A DNA stretch of 64,000 nt from Misgurnus anguillicaudatus (Eukaryota > Chordata > Actinopteri > Cypriniformes > Cobitidae). A program made the translations under genes and the position numbers. This document shows positions 1 through 11,734 of this stretch, in pieces. The notes beneath the pieces were generated by a model. The model had not been told where the DNA came from and did not search any database. It was given only the letters and a program-made list of their open reading frames with translations. The stretch is from assembly GCF_027580225.2 (NCBI RefSeq), contig NC_073339.2, forward strand, positions 43,469,501-43,533,500, given 5' to 3'. The number at the start of each line of letters is the position of its first letter. Within the stretch, counting starts at the first letter, position 1.

Positions 1-1180
1 AACGCGCTCCAGCGCTTACGTGCATGCACACAGATGATAGAGGGATGTACCAACAATTCCCAGTTAAGGCAACAACACACTTCAACACTGAAAATGAGTA
101 GACTATTCCTTTAAGATATGTAATACACTAGATAGAGCTACCAGGAACAAGCTCATCAGACAAACTCCGCCTCTTCGATTGCATCATGCTGGAAAGCACT
201 GCCACGGTGAAATCTCATTGGTCCACAGAGATATAAAGAACAACAAATGTGTTATGAACTAAAACAGAACTAAAAGTTACCAAATCATAACATGAACCCT
301 ATTGGCCCTATTTTCCAGTGTTATTACACGATAAATAGTTAAATTTGAACCCAGTCCCTATGGTCCAAATATTCACTATTGTCGTGATGAAGGTCAATAG
401 GTCAGCCGAAGGGCTACGGCGTCGAGATAAGCCCAAATTTTCTGTTTAAAATTCACATCAGTGTTACATCCTAGCTAACATCGCAGCCGCCTCAGAGAAC
501 TCCACAGAGACCCATTAGCAAAACCTGAGGGATGACAACAATTAGCATCTGTAATTAGTGCACTAATCACATTTCATCACATTTCAACATGCTTTTCATT
601 CATGTGATGGACTGAGGCAGCTTTACAAGAGGCTTTACTTGAACGCCCACCTATAAAAGTATTTACTGCTGAGGACCGGAGCCTGCCAGGCACCCAGCGT
701 GGAAATAAATCTCTTGGAATGGTGCTGCTACAGTGCCGAAGGGCACATCGCTCTACCGGGGCTTCAGCTTTTTTTTCGATACTTACACAGCTTAGAGCAG
801 TTCATTACAGAAAACCGATCGCTCAATAGCGGCCGGTCAAGTCAATAAACCGCTACTACTGCCTTGCGTGCATCAGAGTATTCTGAATGACAAAGAGCTA
901 CAATGATTATAATAGTCCCCATTTATTCCTGGAAATTTAACAATGGCTGTTCAAAAACCCCTCATTTTGAAAACTCTATGCGGTTATTCAAAAGCTACCG
1001 AGCAAGCCTCTTGTTTTTCATTAAACAAATTGACTGAGACAAAGCCTGTTTTCAGAGCTGTAGAGACCATCAGGGGCGCTGCTAAGGATTTTGGGCCCCA
1101 TGAAAAGAATCTTGACAGGGCCCCCAACACAGCTGAGACTTTTTCATATTAATTTACATAAAATCCTGCGCTTTTATAGT
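1..1180. other. Unannotated intergenic or intronic DNA
   Basis: I see no exon with convincing splice sites, no RNA gene and no recognisable transposon ends. The segment around 590-870 is less AT-rich and not obviously repetitive. Confidence 0.5.
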
Positions 1181-1189
1181 ATTTTGACT

Positions 1190-1422
1190 ACCAATGGGGT
1201 GAGCAAATTTTTCTTGAATTTAGTGTTTTTCAGATTTTTTTGCTTGTTTTATGCACAAAATCCCTTAAATGTAATATTTTTTGTCTAAAAACTAGACTTA
1301 TTTTCTTGGGTCGTTTTGCTCATCATGAAAAAGCATCTTTATTTAAGAAATTTTAGAAATTTTTACTGAAAACAAGACAAAAATACTAAGAATTTTTTTC
1401 TTGAAAATCATTTTTTGCAGTG
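1190..1422. mobile_element. Right half of a CACTGC palindromic MITE
   Basis: This is a truncated copy of a family whose ends read CACTGCAAAA and TTTTGCAGTG. It contains the family landmarks AAGCATCTTTATTTAAGAAA and GAAAACAAGACAAAAATACT and ends GCAGTG at 1422. The left arm is missing. Confidence 0.7.
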
Positions 1423-2943
1423 TGGTAATTATCTTTAACACTAGAACGAACAAGGCGTCATTTTGACCGTTTGAAATTTGCATAGTCAATAACTTTGTCT
1501 AAATAAATCACGTGAATAAATAAACGTGCTTACTTGTCGAAAAATGCTACCGTAGAGACCTGGGGCTACGATCATTGTCACGGACGGGCGGTCCACTAAC
1601 AATTTAGGCCTACTTACAAACCCACCTTTTCTTGTGAAAAATTGGGTAACATAATGTCGACCCTTTGCCTCTTTCACTTCTTATTTTTTTCTCTTTACGT
1701 TTTTGACTTCCAGATTTTTGAGGCATTTTCACTTCCTTGTCAGTCAAGTTGATATTCTGCCAGCACTATAAGTGAAGTCAAGCTGTGTTGCCTGGATTAT
1801 ACAATTTGGGCGGACTGAACCATTTTATGACAATTGAGAGGGGGGAAAGGGGGCCACAGACGTTTGTGTTTCCTAAACAAATACATTTTTTTGATACCAG
1901 GAAACAGCAAATAGAATAATTTAAAGTTAGTAATTTTTACTATTAAATTTTTTTTAGCACCACAATTTTGGGGGTTTCTCTGGGCCCCGAGATTCATCAT
2001 TGTTTACCCCCCCTTCACAGCACCCCTGGAGACCATGGCAGCTGTATGACACTGACAAAAGAAATATTAGCATCATAGCCAGGCCCGGTGCTGGGGGGAC
2101 ATGCCCCCCATCAGAAGCTCTGTGCTTTATATGTGATTCGACCAATACAAAATTTGGGGATCAAACCAATGACCTTTTGCGCTGTCTACCACTGAGCTGT
2201 ACAGGAGCACATGAATGTATATTCAATTTTCCGTCTACCAAATAAAAGCTCTAATTCATTTAATAAAAAATTCATTTCTAATAAACGAGGTGCATGGTTT
2301 TGTACGAAAGCCCATGCCATTAAGATCTTTATCAACATTCTTTCACAAGTAAGGCAGGTAGCAGACTCCTTTTGTTTGACAGACTAAACCTGTCACCAGA
2401 TTAACAAAGGACGCCGTAGCACCTCGAAGGCTTCCCCCTGTTTCCAAGTTGAGTAAGCGTGTGGGCGCAACCCTCCGACATCCATTCCCGCTGACAGAGT
2501 TCCCGATCCATACCGCGTGAGAAGACAGTGCCTATTTAAAGATAGCATCTCCATGAGGGATAACAAAAGAGTGGTCCTGTAAAACGTGCTCCCCTGTGAA
2601 CTACATCAGCGTCACATCTCAGGTCAGGCATTCAGGCGGTACAAATGTTCCCTGTGTGAAATTTCACGGCCATTTCAAGTGCTTTTGTTTTAAGGCTCAG
2701 AGGTCACTTTGTTTGTGGTTGTGGCAATATGCCATATGTGTCCGTGCTAGCGTGCGACTAGGGCTTGAGCTTCCCTGCTGCGCTCCATTAAGCTACAGGC
2801 AAAGAGCGCCGCGGCCACGCTGGAATGCAACGCTCACCTCATTTATTTACTTCAATCCTCAGGGTCTGTTTTGGAAGCAGCAACTGAGCGCAGTAAAGCA
2901 CAGTAAACGATATGCCAACTCGGTTCAACAACCTTACTTTCAG
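1423..2943. other. Mostly unclassified DNA with a tRNA-like SINE head
   Basis: At 2158-2210 the minus strand reads like the head of a tRNA-derived SINE (box A-like AGCTCAGTGGTAGA, box B-like GGTTTGATCCC). The rest, including an open frame at 2596-2982, has no recognisable homology or splice structure. Confidence 0.4.
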
Positions 2944-2945
2944 TA

Positions 2946-3196
2946 CACTCTTAAAAATAAAGGTGCTTCAGAATGTCATTGAAGAACCATGTTGAGCTAA
3001 ATGGCTCCATATAGAAATTATAACATCTAAAGGTTCTTCGTTGTGGAAAAACATTCAACAAACTATAAAAAAAAAGGTGAGCCTATAGGAATCTTTGATT
3101 AGTCTCAAAAAAAAAAAAAAATATGCGAACCAAAAGTGGGATTCTCCAGTGGGATCATTGCAAATAACCCTTTTGGCACCTTTATTTTGAAGAGTG
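2946..3196. mobile_element. TA-flanked MITE (CACTCTTAAAAATAAAGG family)
   Basis: This 251-bp element has terminal inverted repeats (TIRs) CACTCTTAAAAATAAAGGTGC and GCACCTTTATTTTGAAGAGTG (one mismatch plus a small gap). It is flanked by TA at 2944-2945 and 3197-3198, as for Tc1/mariner-type insertions. It is non-coding. Confidence 0.85.
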
Positions 3197-3242
3197 TACA
3201 AGAAAAACATCATAGACAATCACATAAAACAGTGCTTCTTAA

Positions 3243-3755
3243 CTCTTTCCCTGCCATTGACTTGTTATTTCATCAATTAAGAGAAAACATTTGCATAAAA
3301 AAGTGTTCCTGATGAATTTTATGTTAATCTGCAAAACCGCGATTATCCACTAGATGGCACTTGCTTATTTATGAAAAAAACTGAAGCCAAAACGTTATTT
3401 ACTAATTTTAAACTATGTGTATGTTTTGATAATCGTTCTGAATCTAAAAAAAATCCCTTCACAAAAATGCAATTATTTGAATGCACTAAATGCAATTATT
3501 ATTTTTTTAAAGAAAAATACCCATATTTAGGAGTTTATAAGCATAGAATAAATAAAGATAGGATGAAACTTTTTCTTTTCTTTGTTTTGTTAGTTTGTTT
3601 ATTGTTTGTTTGAAAACAGACGGTCTGTTCTTTCATTTGATATATTTGTATGTTTATATATTTTTAGAAGAAAATTTTCTTGGAAGGCATTTTGTGAAAA
3701 TCACAAAAAAATGCTGGCGGGCAACTTTTCAAAAAATGGCTGGCGGGGAATGAGT
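3243..3755. mobile_element. TTAA MITE, CTCTTTCCCTGCC family, full-length copy
   Basis: The left end is CTCTTTCCCTGCC and the right end is GGCGGGGAATGAG, imperfectly inverted. TTAA flanks the element at 3239-3242 and 3756-3759. TTAA duplication is typical of piggyBac- or Kolobok-mobilised elements. Other copies lie at 7084, 8848, 12845 (minus), 24665 and 38392 (minus). It is non-coding. Confidence 0.85.
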
Positions 3756-3759
3756 TTAA

Positions 3760-3916
3760 CAGGGGGCTCAAGATAAGGCCAGGGCACCCAGTTTTATAAA
3801 ATGTTATAAAATACATTAATTTATAATAAACTCTGTCTCATTACAGACATCAGATACAGGGGTCACCAAGGGATATACCCTACACAAAGGGGGCGCACGT
3901 TGAAAAGTTTGAGAAC
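3760..3916. mobile_element. 5'-truncated hAT MITE (GAGAACCACTG end)
   Basis: It ends GGGGGCGCACGTTGAAAAG and then TTTGAGAACCACTG, matching the right end of the complete hAT at 46111-46396. The left TIR is lost. Confidence 0.7.
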
Positions 3917-3954
3917 CACTGACATAAAGGACCATTTAAGACCAAACCTAAACA

Positions 3955-4711
3955 CAGTGTTGCCAGATGTACGATAATTATTGTACACTGAAAAAAAAAT
4001 ATTAATTGAATTTAATAAATTTTTTAAGGTAAGTGGTTGCAATCAATTTATTTATTTTGACCTCTGTGGGATCAGTAATTAAAAAATCACAATGTATGAT
4101 AATTTCCTAATTTTGTGACACTTGAAATGGTCTGTCTATCGTAGGGCTTCTATACTCATTGATCCAGTTCACTGAAAAAAATGATTCATTGAATTTAATC
4201 AATTTTTTAAGGTAAGTGGTTGCTATCAATTTATATAAGCTACATTTAAACAAAAGTTTTTTATTTTATTTTACTTTACTAATCTTTTGTGTTTAAATGT
4301 AGCTTAAATAAATTGATTGCAACCACTTACCTTAAAAAATTTATTAAATTCAATGAATCATTTTTTTTTAGTGTGTGTCTACCGTCATAATTGTGAATAA
4401 AACGCGAATGCCTGTTGCACATGTCTTCCATCTCTTGGTTTTGGCTAGAAGAGATACAGCTAAGGCCTAAACCTTGCGAGATGTTGGGTGTAGGGTTAGG
4501 TATGGGGGTAGGATTAGGATGAAAATGGTGGTCCTGGTTAGATTGAATACAGCTATGGCTTTAATCTGTTGGGTTAAAAGTTAGGCATGGTGGAATGATT
4601 AGAATAAAAACAGCCCTTGTTTGACTTTTGTACGATAATTTTCTTCTAACCAAATACCATAATTTTGAGCTTCTGGTATGATCCTTGGACATTTCCAATC
4701 TGGCAACACTG
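3955..4711. mobile_element. hAT-like element (CAGTGTTGCCAGAT ends) with nested palindromes
   Basis: The left end is CAGTGTTGCCAGAT and the right end is ATCTGGCAACACTG in inverted orientation. The flanks CCTAAACA and CCTCAATG match at 5 of 8 positions, so the TSD is weak. Inside are a half copy (3985-4065) and a full palindromic copy (about 4169-4376) of another MITE beginning CACTGAAAAAAA and containing TTAAGGTAAGTGGTTGC. Confidence 0.6.
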
Positions 4712-5412
4712 CCTCAATGTCTGAGTGTACCTAAAGCTAAAAAAAATTCATATAATCAGTAAAAAAAAAAAACTGCTACTCAACGACTCCATGTTGAAAC
4801 ATTTTCCAGTGAATGCAACGTACATGGTCATCATTTATATAAAGATGACTGGCATGAGTCTCCACAAAAGGAGGATGGGTGTAATAATAAACACAGCAGA
4901 TCCATTTTATTATAATCTCTAGATAATGACACTGCCGGCTTAACAACCCTGACCTACCGCATAGATGAGTGCACATTCTCTTGCGTTCTCCATTTAGCAA
5001 GTCTATGAAAAGAAACAGCAATACCCACAATGGCAAAGGGTCAGATTTTAAAATATCTGAAAATGATATCACAGCATCTAGCAATCACTGGTGAAAAGAC
5101 AACTTGGCTGTATCGTCTACTATAAATAAGATATCTCGTGACAGACTTTTCCAGCCTAGCTTTTAGGAGAAAAGCATCACTTTCTATAATTCAAATAACT
5201 TGTGTCTGTAATTTTTGTGTCGTTAACAAAGCCATTCAATGTGTCATTGACATTCAGTAATTCATACAATAAGCATACCAATGCTATGCGTGGTTTCTTC
5301 TGGCCAACGGCAGCACCCTGCGTCCGTAGCTGATCATTACGAGGATTCATCTCTCTCCTCGATAGAGCATATAGCAACAGCACATGACCTTCAACGGGTG
5401 CTTTTATTGTTT
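4712..5412. other. Unclassified DNA
   Basis: No exon, RNA or element end was recognised. The segment 5280-5400 is non-repetitive, but its minus-strand open frame has no splice or family support. Confidence 0.4.
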
Positions 5413-5444
5413 GCTTTTCTTTTCTTTTCTTTTCTTTTCTTTTG
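5413..5444 (+). repeat. (TTTTC)n microsatellite
   Basis: About six tandem CTTTT units. Confidence 0.95.
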
Positions 5445-5699
5445 AAGCATGTTAAGAGGGGTTGGTATGTCAAAATATTGCTCATTTCTGTATATCAGTT
5501 TCTATATACGTCATACAATTTAGCTATGGCTGCATAACGATTAATGCTCGTTTGCAGAATAAAAGATTTTTTTTACATGTGTGTGTGTGTGCTGTGTATA
5601 ATACTTATGAATATCTAAATACACACACATACATGTATAATTTTAAGAAAAATATATATTTATATATTATGTATTTTTATTTATATATAATATAAATTA

Positions 5700-6155
5700 C
5701 ACTGCAAAAAAAAATATTTTCAAGAAAAAAAATCTTAGTATTTTTGTCTTGTTTTCAGTAAAAATATCTAAAAGTTCTTAAATTAAAATGCTTTTTCTTG
5801 ATGAGCAATACGACTCAAGAAAATAAGTCAAAAATATCAAATTTAAGTGATTTTGTGCAACAAAAAAAAAAAAAAGCAAAAAAATCTGCTAATGGGGTAA
5901 ACACATTTTTCTAGAATTTTTCTTTAATTTAGTGTTTAAGCAAAAAATGTTCAAGATTTTTCTGCTTACCTCATTGGCAGATTATTATTTTTTTTTTTGC
6001 TTGTTTTAAGTTTAAATTTACTTAAATTGTACTTTTTTTACTATAAACGAGACTTATTTTCATAGGTAATTTTGCTCATGAAGAAAAATAATTTTTAGAT
6101 ATTTCTACTGAAAACAAGACAAAAATACTAAGTAAGAAAGTCATTTTTTGCGGTG
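5700..6155. mobile_element. Full-length CACTGC palindromic MITE
   Basis: It begins CACTGCAAAA and ends TTTTTTGCGGTG, with long inverted arms meeting near 5900-5980, where AATGGGGTAA and its complement flank the centre. TA flanks both sides (5698-5699, 6156-6157). It is non-coding and likely Tc1/mariner-type. Confidence 0.85.
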
Positions 6156-6157
6156 TA

Positions 6158-7079
6158 TATACACATGTAAACATTTCTTAAATATATACATGCATGTGTG
6201 GTTGTTTATTTATACATAATTATTATAAATAGTACACACGCATATACGACAACAAAAACTGCATTAGTTGTGATTAATCGTTATGTAGCCCTACATTCAG
6301 CCCAAGCAGTGCTCAATAACCGGTTAAGTCAATTTTACTTATGGTTTGTAAAATCAGGCAAGAACCATATTAACAGCTTTATTCTTCTGAGTCTATAGGG
6401 TGAAGGTATGGCTAGGCACCAAATACTGTCGGAAAGAAAACCATGTAAAAGGAAAGGCACCGAGTTAAGATGAAAGAAGACAAGTGGGAATACAAAAGAC
6501 GAGAGAATGTAACGAAAGCAGAACATAACAGATGCAAGTTTAATATCAAGCTGTTGTGTGTCTATATCGAGTCTAAATGCACTTTTAGCTAAAGCTTGTG
6601 CTTTGGGTCTCTCAGTTTAGAAACCAATGACTATATCAGTTTGCGTGGCCCATGAGTCAGGTTGAGATCAAACATGGATACTTTCAAATCTCAGCTGGGT
6701 CTCAAAGGAGCTCTGAAAGGGCTGATTCAAAAGAACCAGCAGAAAAGAGGCCTGGGAAAACAAGATCAAACGCATGCGAACCGAACGAACGGAGGAGGCT
6801 GTTGCCATTTGACCAGCCAGAAACATGCACTTCACCTCCTTCATGTCACATGCGCACACATTTACACAACTCTCAAAGTATCATTTAAAGACAGCCTATT
6901 TGGGGATTTTTAGTGAGCTGGAGTTTTGATTTACAGTCTTTGATATTTACAGTTTGTTTCCTCCAACTTTTCATCCATAATTTCTCCACAATTGAATAAA
7001 CTGTATCAACCTATTACAAGAAAAATCAATGCTAAGATCTCTTTATTATCTTAATTATTTATCATAGACATCAGTGAGC
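6158..7079. other. Unclassified DNA with short open frames
   Basis: Overlapping short open frames at 6652-6913 on both strands have no domain or splice support. No other feature was seen. Confidence 0.4.
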
Positions 7080-7083
7080 TTAA

Positions 7084-7556
7084 CTCTTTCCCTGCTATTG
7101 AAGAGTTATCTCATCAAATTAAGAGAAAACGCTTCCCTGCCAATGACAAGTTTTTATGGCAATCCATATTTCCGCTATTATCCACCAGGTGGGGCTCTGA
7201 CCCAACTTATAAAAACTAAAGCCTCCACTGATCCAAAAACAGTAAAAACTCTGTGTATGTTTTGATTATCGCTCTGAATCTGATCTCTAACAATAGTCCT
7301 TTACAAAAATGCAATTATCTCAGCATTTTGGTTAAAATTTTGTATTTTTGAAGAAACCTACCATATTTGAGAGGTGATATAAAAGAGTTATTGAAAAGTT
7401 TTTATTTTTAATTATTATTTGTTTGTTTGTTTGTTTGTTTGTTTTTGAAAGCAGAATATATGTTCTTTCATTTGATATCATTTGATATATTGTATGTTTG
7501 TATATTTAAAGAGCATTTCTTTCTTTTTAAAAGAAAACGCTGGCGGAAAAAAACTT
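7084..7556. mobile_element. TTAA MITE, CTCTTTCCCTGCC family, right-truncated
   Basis: TTAA at 7080-7083 is followed by CTCTTTCCCTGC. The internal sequence tracks the copy at 3243-3755 as far as AACGCTGGCGG. It contains a (GTTT)n run near 7416-7444. Confidence 0.75.
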
Positions 7557-8480
7557 TGCTTAAGTCTCCAGCCTTTTATTTATTTATTTTTTTGCTAAAG
7601 TACCATCGATGCATAAATACATCCACCAGATAAAATATGACCCACAAGTCTTGTTTCCTAAGATTATAATCAATTTCTCCCTGTAATTAGACTTGGTCAC
7701 AGTGGTTTTCTTTTCCCTGACCTCAAAGCCAAAGAAAATGTCAAAGTTGGACAATAATAAAGGCACGAAAGTCCCACACCATTATCTTGTTACCCCACTG
7801 ACAGACTCAGGACTCACTCTTTGACTATATCATCCTGACCTTTATAAAACTACGGCAACTGGCATACAAACCCCCAGCCCCGGGTGCGGGCTCCTTTGTG
7901 TGCGCTCTGTGCCGTTGTCAGGTAATGGGAAAGTGTAGCAGTCATTTGATAATTTGTCCAGTCGCATGCTGAGCAAGACTTTTGGGTCTTCTGATGGATC
8001 GTGGTACTGCTATACAAAAACTGAGTTCAAACTGAGATGTGGAAGATGGAAGACAGGTGTCGTAGAGTTGGACTTCATCTGTGTAAACGCCGCAAGCGGT
8101 TTGCGATGAGATTTTTGGGAAACAACAGAAATACGCATCTTATCTCGCAGCTATCCTAAGGTATTTTATGTTCAGTCCTTGTGTTATTGATCTTAAAATA
8201 AAAGCACCTCTGTGTTGACAGCGCACTTTACAAAATGAAACCCTTCTCAATAGACCAGAATCACTGCTCACCATTGTATGCATTGGGTACCGGCTACCAG
8301 CCTATACAAGTATAAACACCCTTATGAAAATGTATTGGTTTTACTAAAACAAATAAACTGAAATAAAAACAAACTTAACCATAGTTTTTTTTTTATTAAA
8401 ATCATAATTTTACATATAGGCATGCTTAATAAAAACTATGCTTCGATAGTTTTTTCATTAAGACAGTACATTGAATTTAA
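7557..8480. other. Unclassified, partly non-repetitive DNA
   Basis: The segment 7850-8200 is of higher complexity than its surroundings and contains no detectable element ends. No exon was recognised. Confidence 0.35.
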
Positions 8481-8843
8481 AGTTCCACTGTATAGATTTT
8501 TAGCTGTATCTAGTGGTGAGATTGTGAATTGCAATCAACGGCTCAGTCTAGAGCTCACCCCTCCCTTTTGAAATGCATAGAGAAGCTACGGTAGCTGCCA
8601 CAGGACAAACACGTCATCATCTGAGACAACATAGTGACAAAAAAGTGCGTTTAGGGCTACTGTAAAAACAAGATGACTTCCATGTAAGGGGCCTGTGGTC
8701 TATGTATATAAAAACGGCTCATTCTTAGGTAATGAAAACAATACAGTTCATTTTGTAAGGTCTTTACAAACCACTAATAATAGTTATGTATATTATATTG
8801 CATTTCTGTCAAGATATTCTTCTAAAAGTTACACAATGCACCT
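8481..8843. mobile_element. TTAA MITE (AGTTCCACTGTATAG ... CACAATGCACCT family)
   Basis: The ends lie between TTAA at 8477-8480 and TTAA at 8844-8847. A diverged copy covers about 11735-12108, with shared landmarks CATAGAGAAGCTAC and CAATACAGTTCATT, and a left-end fragment lies at 12793-12832. The right TTAA is also the start of the next element. Confidence 0.8.
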
Positions 8844-8889
8844 TTAACTCTTTTCCCGCCATTGACATGTTATCTTTTCAATTAGCATA

Positions 8890-9711
8890 TTTTCCGGACT
8901 ATAAGTCGCATCAATCAAAAATGCGTCGTAAAGACGAAAAAACAAAGTCAAAATGGACTACACGTCGCATTTATTTAGAAAATTATATCACAAAATCCAA
9001 GCCGAAGAACAGACACTTTATCGGGAAAGGCAAGTTATTCAACTAAACAATAGCACACAGAACAGCAGGCTGGATAGATGTCCGTACGGTAACGTAACAT
9101 TATTAGTTATTTACACGATACACAATAGCATACAGAACTTACCTGGAAGGCAGAATAGGCTAAATCAGGGGTCTCCAACCTTTTTATAAGCAAGGGCTAC
9201 CACAATGTATAAAACAATCTGGAGGGCTACTTTTTGATATAGTCTTCTTAAAACTTTTTTGTTTTACTTGTTTATTTTATTTTATTTGACTTGTTTATAT
9301 GTTTTAGTATTGTTTAAAATTTTAACATACATAAACCAAGCCAAGCTAATATAAAAAATATGTAATGAATAAATATTACAGTTGAGACTTTTAATAGAAT
9401 GTGCTTTGATGGGCACCTCACACCATGTGCGGGCTACCTGGTGCCCGCGGGCACTACGTTGAAGACCCCTGGGCTAAATTAACCGAACAAGCCAACGAGC
9501 ATCAAGTTCGCAGGCTTGTCATTGCACACCACTGAATTCATTGAATTACATAAATACAGGAGCGGCATATAGCGGACTCTCGTGGCTGTAGACGGTAATG
9601 TTGTCTCTTGGTTCATTTATGTGAATATTAATTCATACTGACTTACAAATCGCCCCTGACTAGAACTCGCAGGACCAGCCAAACTATGAAAAAAGTGTGA
9701 CTTATAATAAG
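8890..9711. mobile_element. TA-flanked element with CCGGACTATAAGTCGC terminus (pogo/Tigger-like)
   Basis: The left end reads TTTTCCGGACTATAAGTCGC, a terminus I associate with vertebrate pogo/Tigger-like elements. The right end carries the imperfect inverse GTGTGACTTATAAT. TA precedes it at 8888-8889. It is interrupted by the hAT at 9176-9471. No transposase is preserved. Confidence 0.6.
9176..9471. mobile_element. hAT MITE with perfect 8-bp TSD GGCTAAAT
   Basis: The TIRs are CAGGGGTCTCCAAC and, at the right end, GTTGAAGACCCCTG. GGCTAAAT is duplicated exactly at 9168-9175 and 9472-9479. It is 296 bp, non-coding, and sits inside the Tigger-like element. Confidence 0.92.
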
Positions 9712-9777
9712 AAAAAACACTTCCCTGCCAATGAGAAGTTTTTTTGGCAATCCATATATCCGCTATTATTGATTAGG

Positions 9778-10080
9778 TGTATGAAATGCAAAGAATGATC
9801 GCCATAATGGTGGTTTGTTGACATTGAAAATCAATCAATTGTGCTGTAAATTATTTTATTATACTTTCTCTCTCTCTGCACTAAATGGCAGTGCCATGGT
9901 TGGATAGTGCAGATTAAGTGGTTGTGTTATTATAATAAGACCCCTTCTGACATCACAAGGGGAGACAATTTTGAATGACTTTTTTTCACATGCTTGAAAA
10001 AATGGTTTACCAAAACTAAATTATTTTAGTTTGATAGAACCACTGGGGACCCAATTATAGAATCGATTTCAGACATTTTT
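9778..10080. repeat. MITE-derived segment homologous to 11195-11545
   Basis: It shares ACCATAATGGTGG-type flanks, TTGAAAATCAATCAATTGTG, a short (CT)n run and GACATCACAAGGGGAG with 11195-11545 and, in part, with the TTAA MITE at 35899-36238. Confidence 0.75.
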
Positions 10081-10233
10081 AATGGGACACACGATTAATC
10101 GTTACAGCCCTAATGTTTATATATTTAAAGAAGAACATTTTCTGGAAGGCATTTGTGAACATCATAAAAAATGCATGCTGGTGCTGGCAGGCAACTTGGT
10201 GGCAAAAAATGTAGTTAAAGAGTTAATTGATAC

Positions 10234-10341
10234 CCCAGACAGCAGACGACTCTGGGCCGGACTCATACCGGATTCGTGCCAAAGTCAGCAGCTCTGGTGC
10301 GGATCCGGTGCAGATCTGGCCCAGAGTCGGCTGCTGTCTGG
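10234..10341. mobile_element. CCCAGACAGCAG palindromic MITE, copy 1
   Basis: A short inverted-repeat element running from CCCAGACAGCAGACGACTCT to GAGTCGGCTGCTGTCTGG. Other copies lie at 20175-20250, 47674-47782 and 48194-48257. Confidence 0.75.
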
Positions 10342-11190
10342 AACACTACACCGGTTTTCGATGAAATTGAGTCCAAGCAGAAAGTTGTTTTATATTAGTA
10401 AATGATCACTAGTTTACTAAATACATTTCAGAAGGGCTTATAAAAAACATACTTTTTCATGACCATAAGCTTAAACCCTCGCTGAGTTACAGCTCAGCAC
10501 CTGCGCTCTCAAAATGAGAGAGTAAAGCACAAATCTCCAGATACAGTGAGGCCAAATTAAAGGTCATGCCTGTTGACCTGTTCACTGGATTGTGTCAGAG
10601 TACATTTAAAATCCCTGAGAGTATAGTACAGGGCACTGAGGTGAACCAGTAGGTGGGGAGGGGCCGATTATAACCGATGACAGCTGAAGTGAGCTGTTGT
10701 ATAACACACAACACTAAATTTATGTATTGATGGACATGAGAGCACATCTCGTGATAAATAGCTGACATGGTACACAAAAAAAAAAACATCATATAGTTTT
10801 GGCCAGGATTCGGATAAATGTGATGAGAAACGTTTGTGTTCATGTTGCGTTCGTAGGCATCTGAGCTCAGTTTGTGACACTGTTTGATACTCAAATGACC
10901 AATGTTGAGCTCGTCCATGGCAGGGTATAAACTGCCGTCCATCCACAACACACGAACACGAGAAATGATAACACATGAGACGTCGGTCACCAGAAAGTGT
11001 TGTCTCTCCCACGCATGGCACAATGCACCAGAATGCTATAAGAGGAGCTCAGAGGCATGAAATGAAACACAAGCTGTTACAGGTTTGATCCCAGAATACC
11101 ATATAGATCATTTATTATAGCATGTTAAAATTGCCACTTTATATATGTGAGCAAAAATGTGCCGTTTTTGGATGTGTCCTTTTAAATCCA
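10342..11190. other. Unclassified DNA with two overlapping minus-strand open frames
   Basis: The minus strand is open over 10595-11023 in one frame (142 codons) and over 10668-11021 in another. The first includes VLWMDGSLYPAMDELNIGHL, which looks protein-like, but I recognise no family and no clean splice boundaries. I treat it as non-coding pending evidence. Confidence 0.3.
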
Positions 11191-11194
11191 AATG

Positions 11195-11272
11195 AACTGA
11201 TGGAATGCAAACACTGATCACCATAATGGTGGTCTGTTGCCATTGAAAATCAATCAATTGTGCTGTAAATTA

Positions 11273-11334
<62 letters not shown>

Positions 11335-11580
11335 CTAAATGGCAGTGCCATTGGATAGTGCAGATTAAGTGGTTGTGTTATTATAATAAGACCCCTTATG
11401 ACATCACAAGGGGAGACAATTTTTAGTAACTTATTTTTTGACATGCTTGAAAAGAATGGTTTACCAAAACTAAATTACTGGGTTTTTCTTTTCCACATCT
11501 TTTAGGTTGATAGAAGCACTGGGGACCCAATTATAGCACTTAAGCATGGAAAAAGTCAAATATTCATGATATGTCCCATG
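11195..11580. mobile_element. MITE-derived segment with (CT)n expansion
   Basis: A paralogue of 9778-10080, with the internal CT run expanded at 11277-11331. It ends with GATATGTCCC, as the right end of the TTAA MITE at 35899-36238 does. Confidence 0.75.
11277..11331 (+). repeat. (TC)n microsatellite
   Basis: About 27 uninterrupted TC units inside a MITE-derived repeat; the paralogous site near 9866 has only about six. Confidence 0.97.
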
Positions 11581-11734
11581 TAATGTCTGTATTTGATTTC
11601 CATCTAACAACATTGCTGTTAAAGAAAAACAATGGACAGACCATAGGTGAAGGTTTCAATATGAAGTCGGGTTTTTTCTATAAAGTCTTCCAAAATCCAA
11701 TTAATTTCCGTCTTCTTTGTTTCTCCTAATTTTA

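Larger units (their letters stand above)
8848..9790. mobile_element. TTAA MITE (CCCTGCC family) split by a nested insertion
   Basis: The left part is 8848-8889 (CTCTTTTCCCGCCATTGACA). The family sequence resumes after 9711 (CACTTCCCTGCCAATGAGAA and the ATCCATATATCCGC region). The gap is filled by the element at 8890-9711. Confidence 0.7.

Noticed and set aside
2158..2210. Minus-strand tRNA-like sequence
   Set aside because: Only box A and box B resemblance; no acceptor stem pairing seen. Treated as a SINE head remnant.
4485..4530. Telomere-like GGGTTAGG and GGTTAGGT motifs
   Set aside because: Too short and irregular for an interstitial telomere array; part of a hAT-like element.
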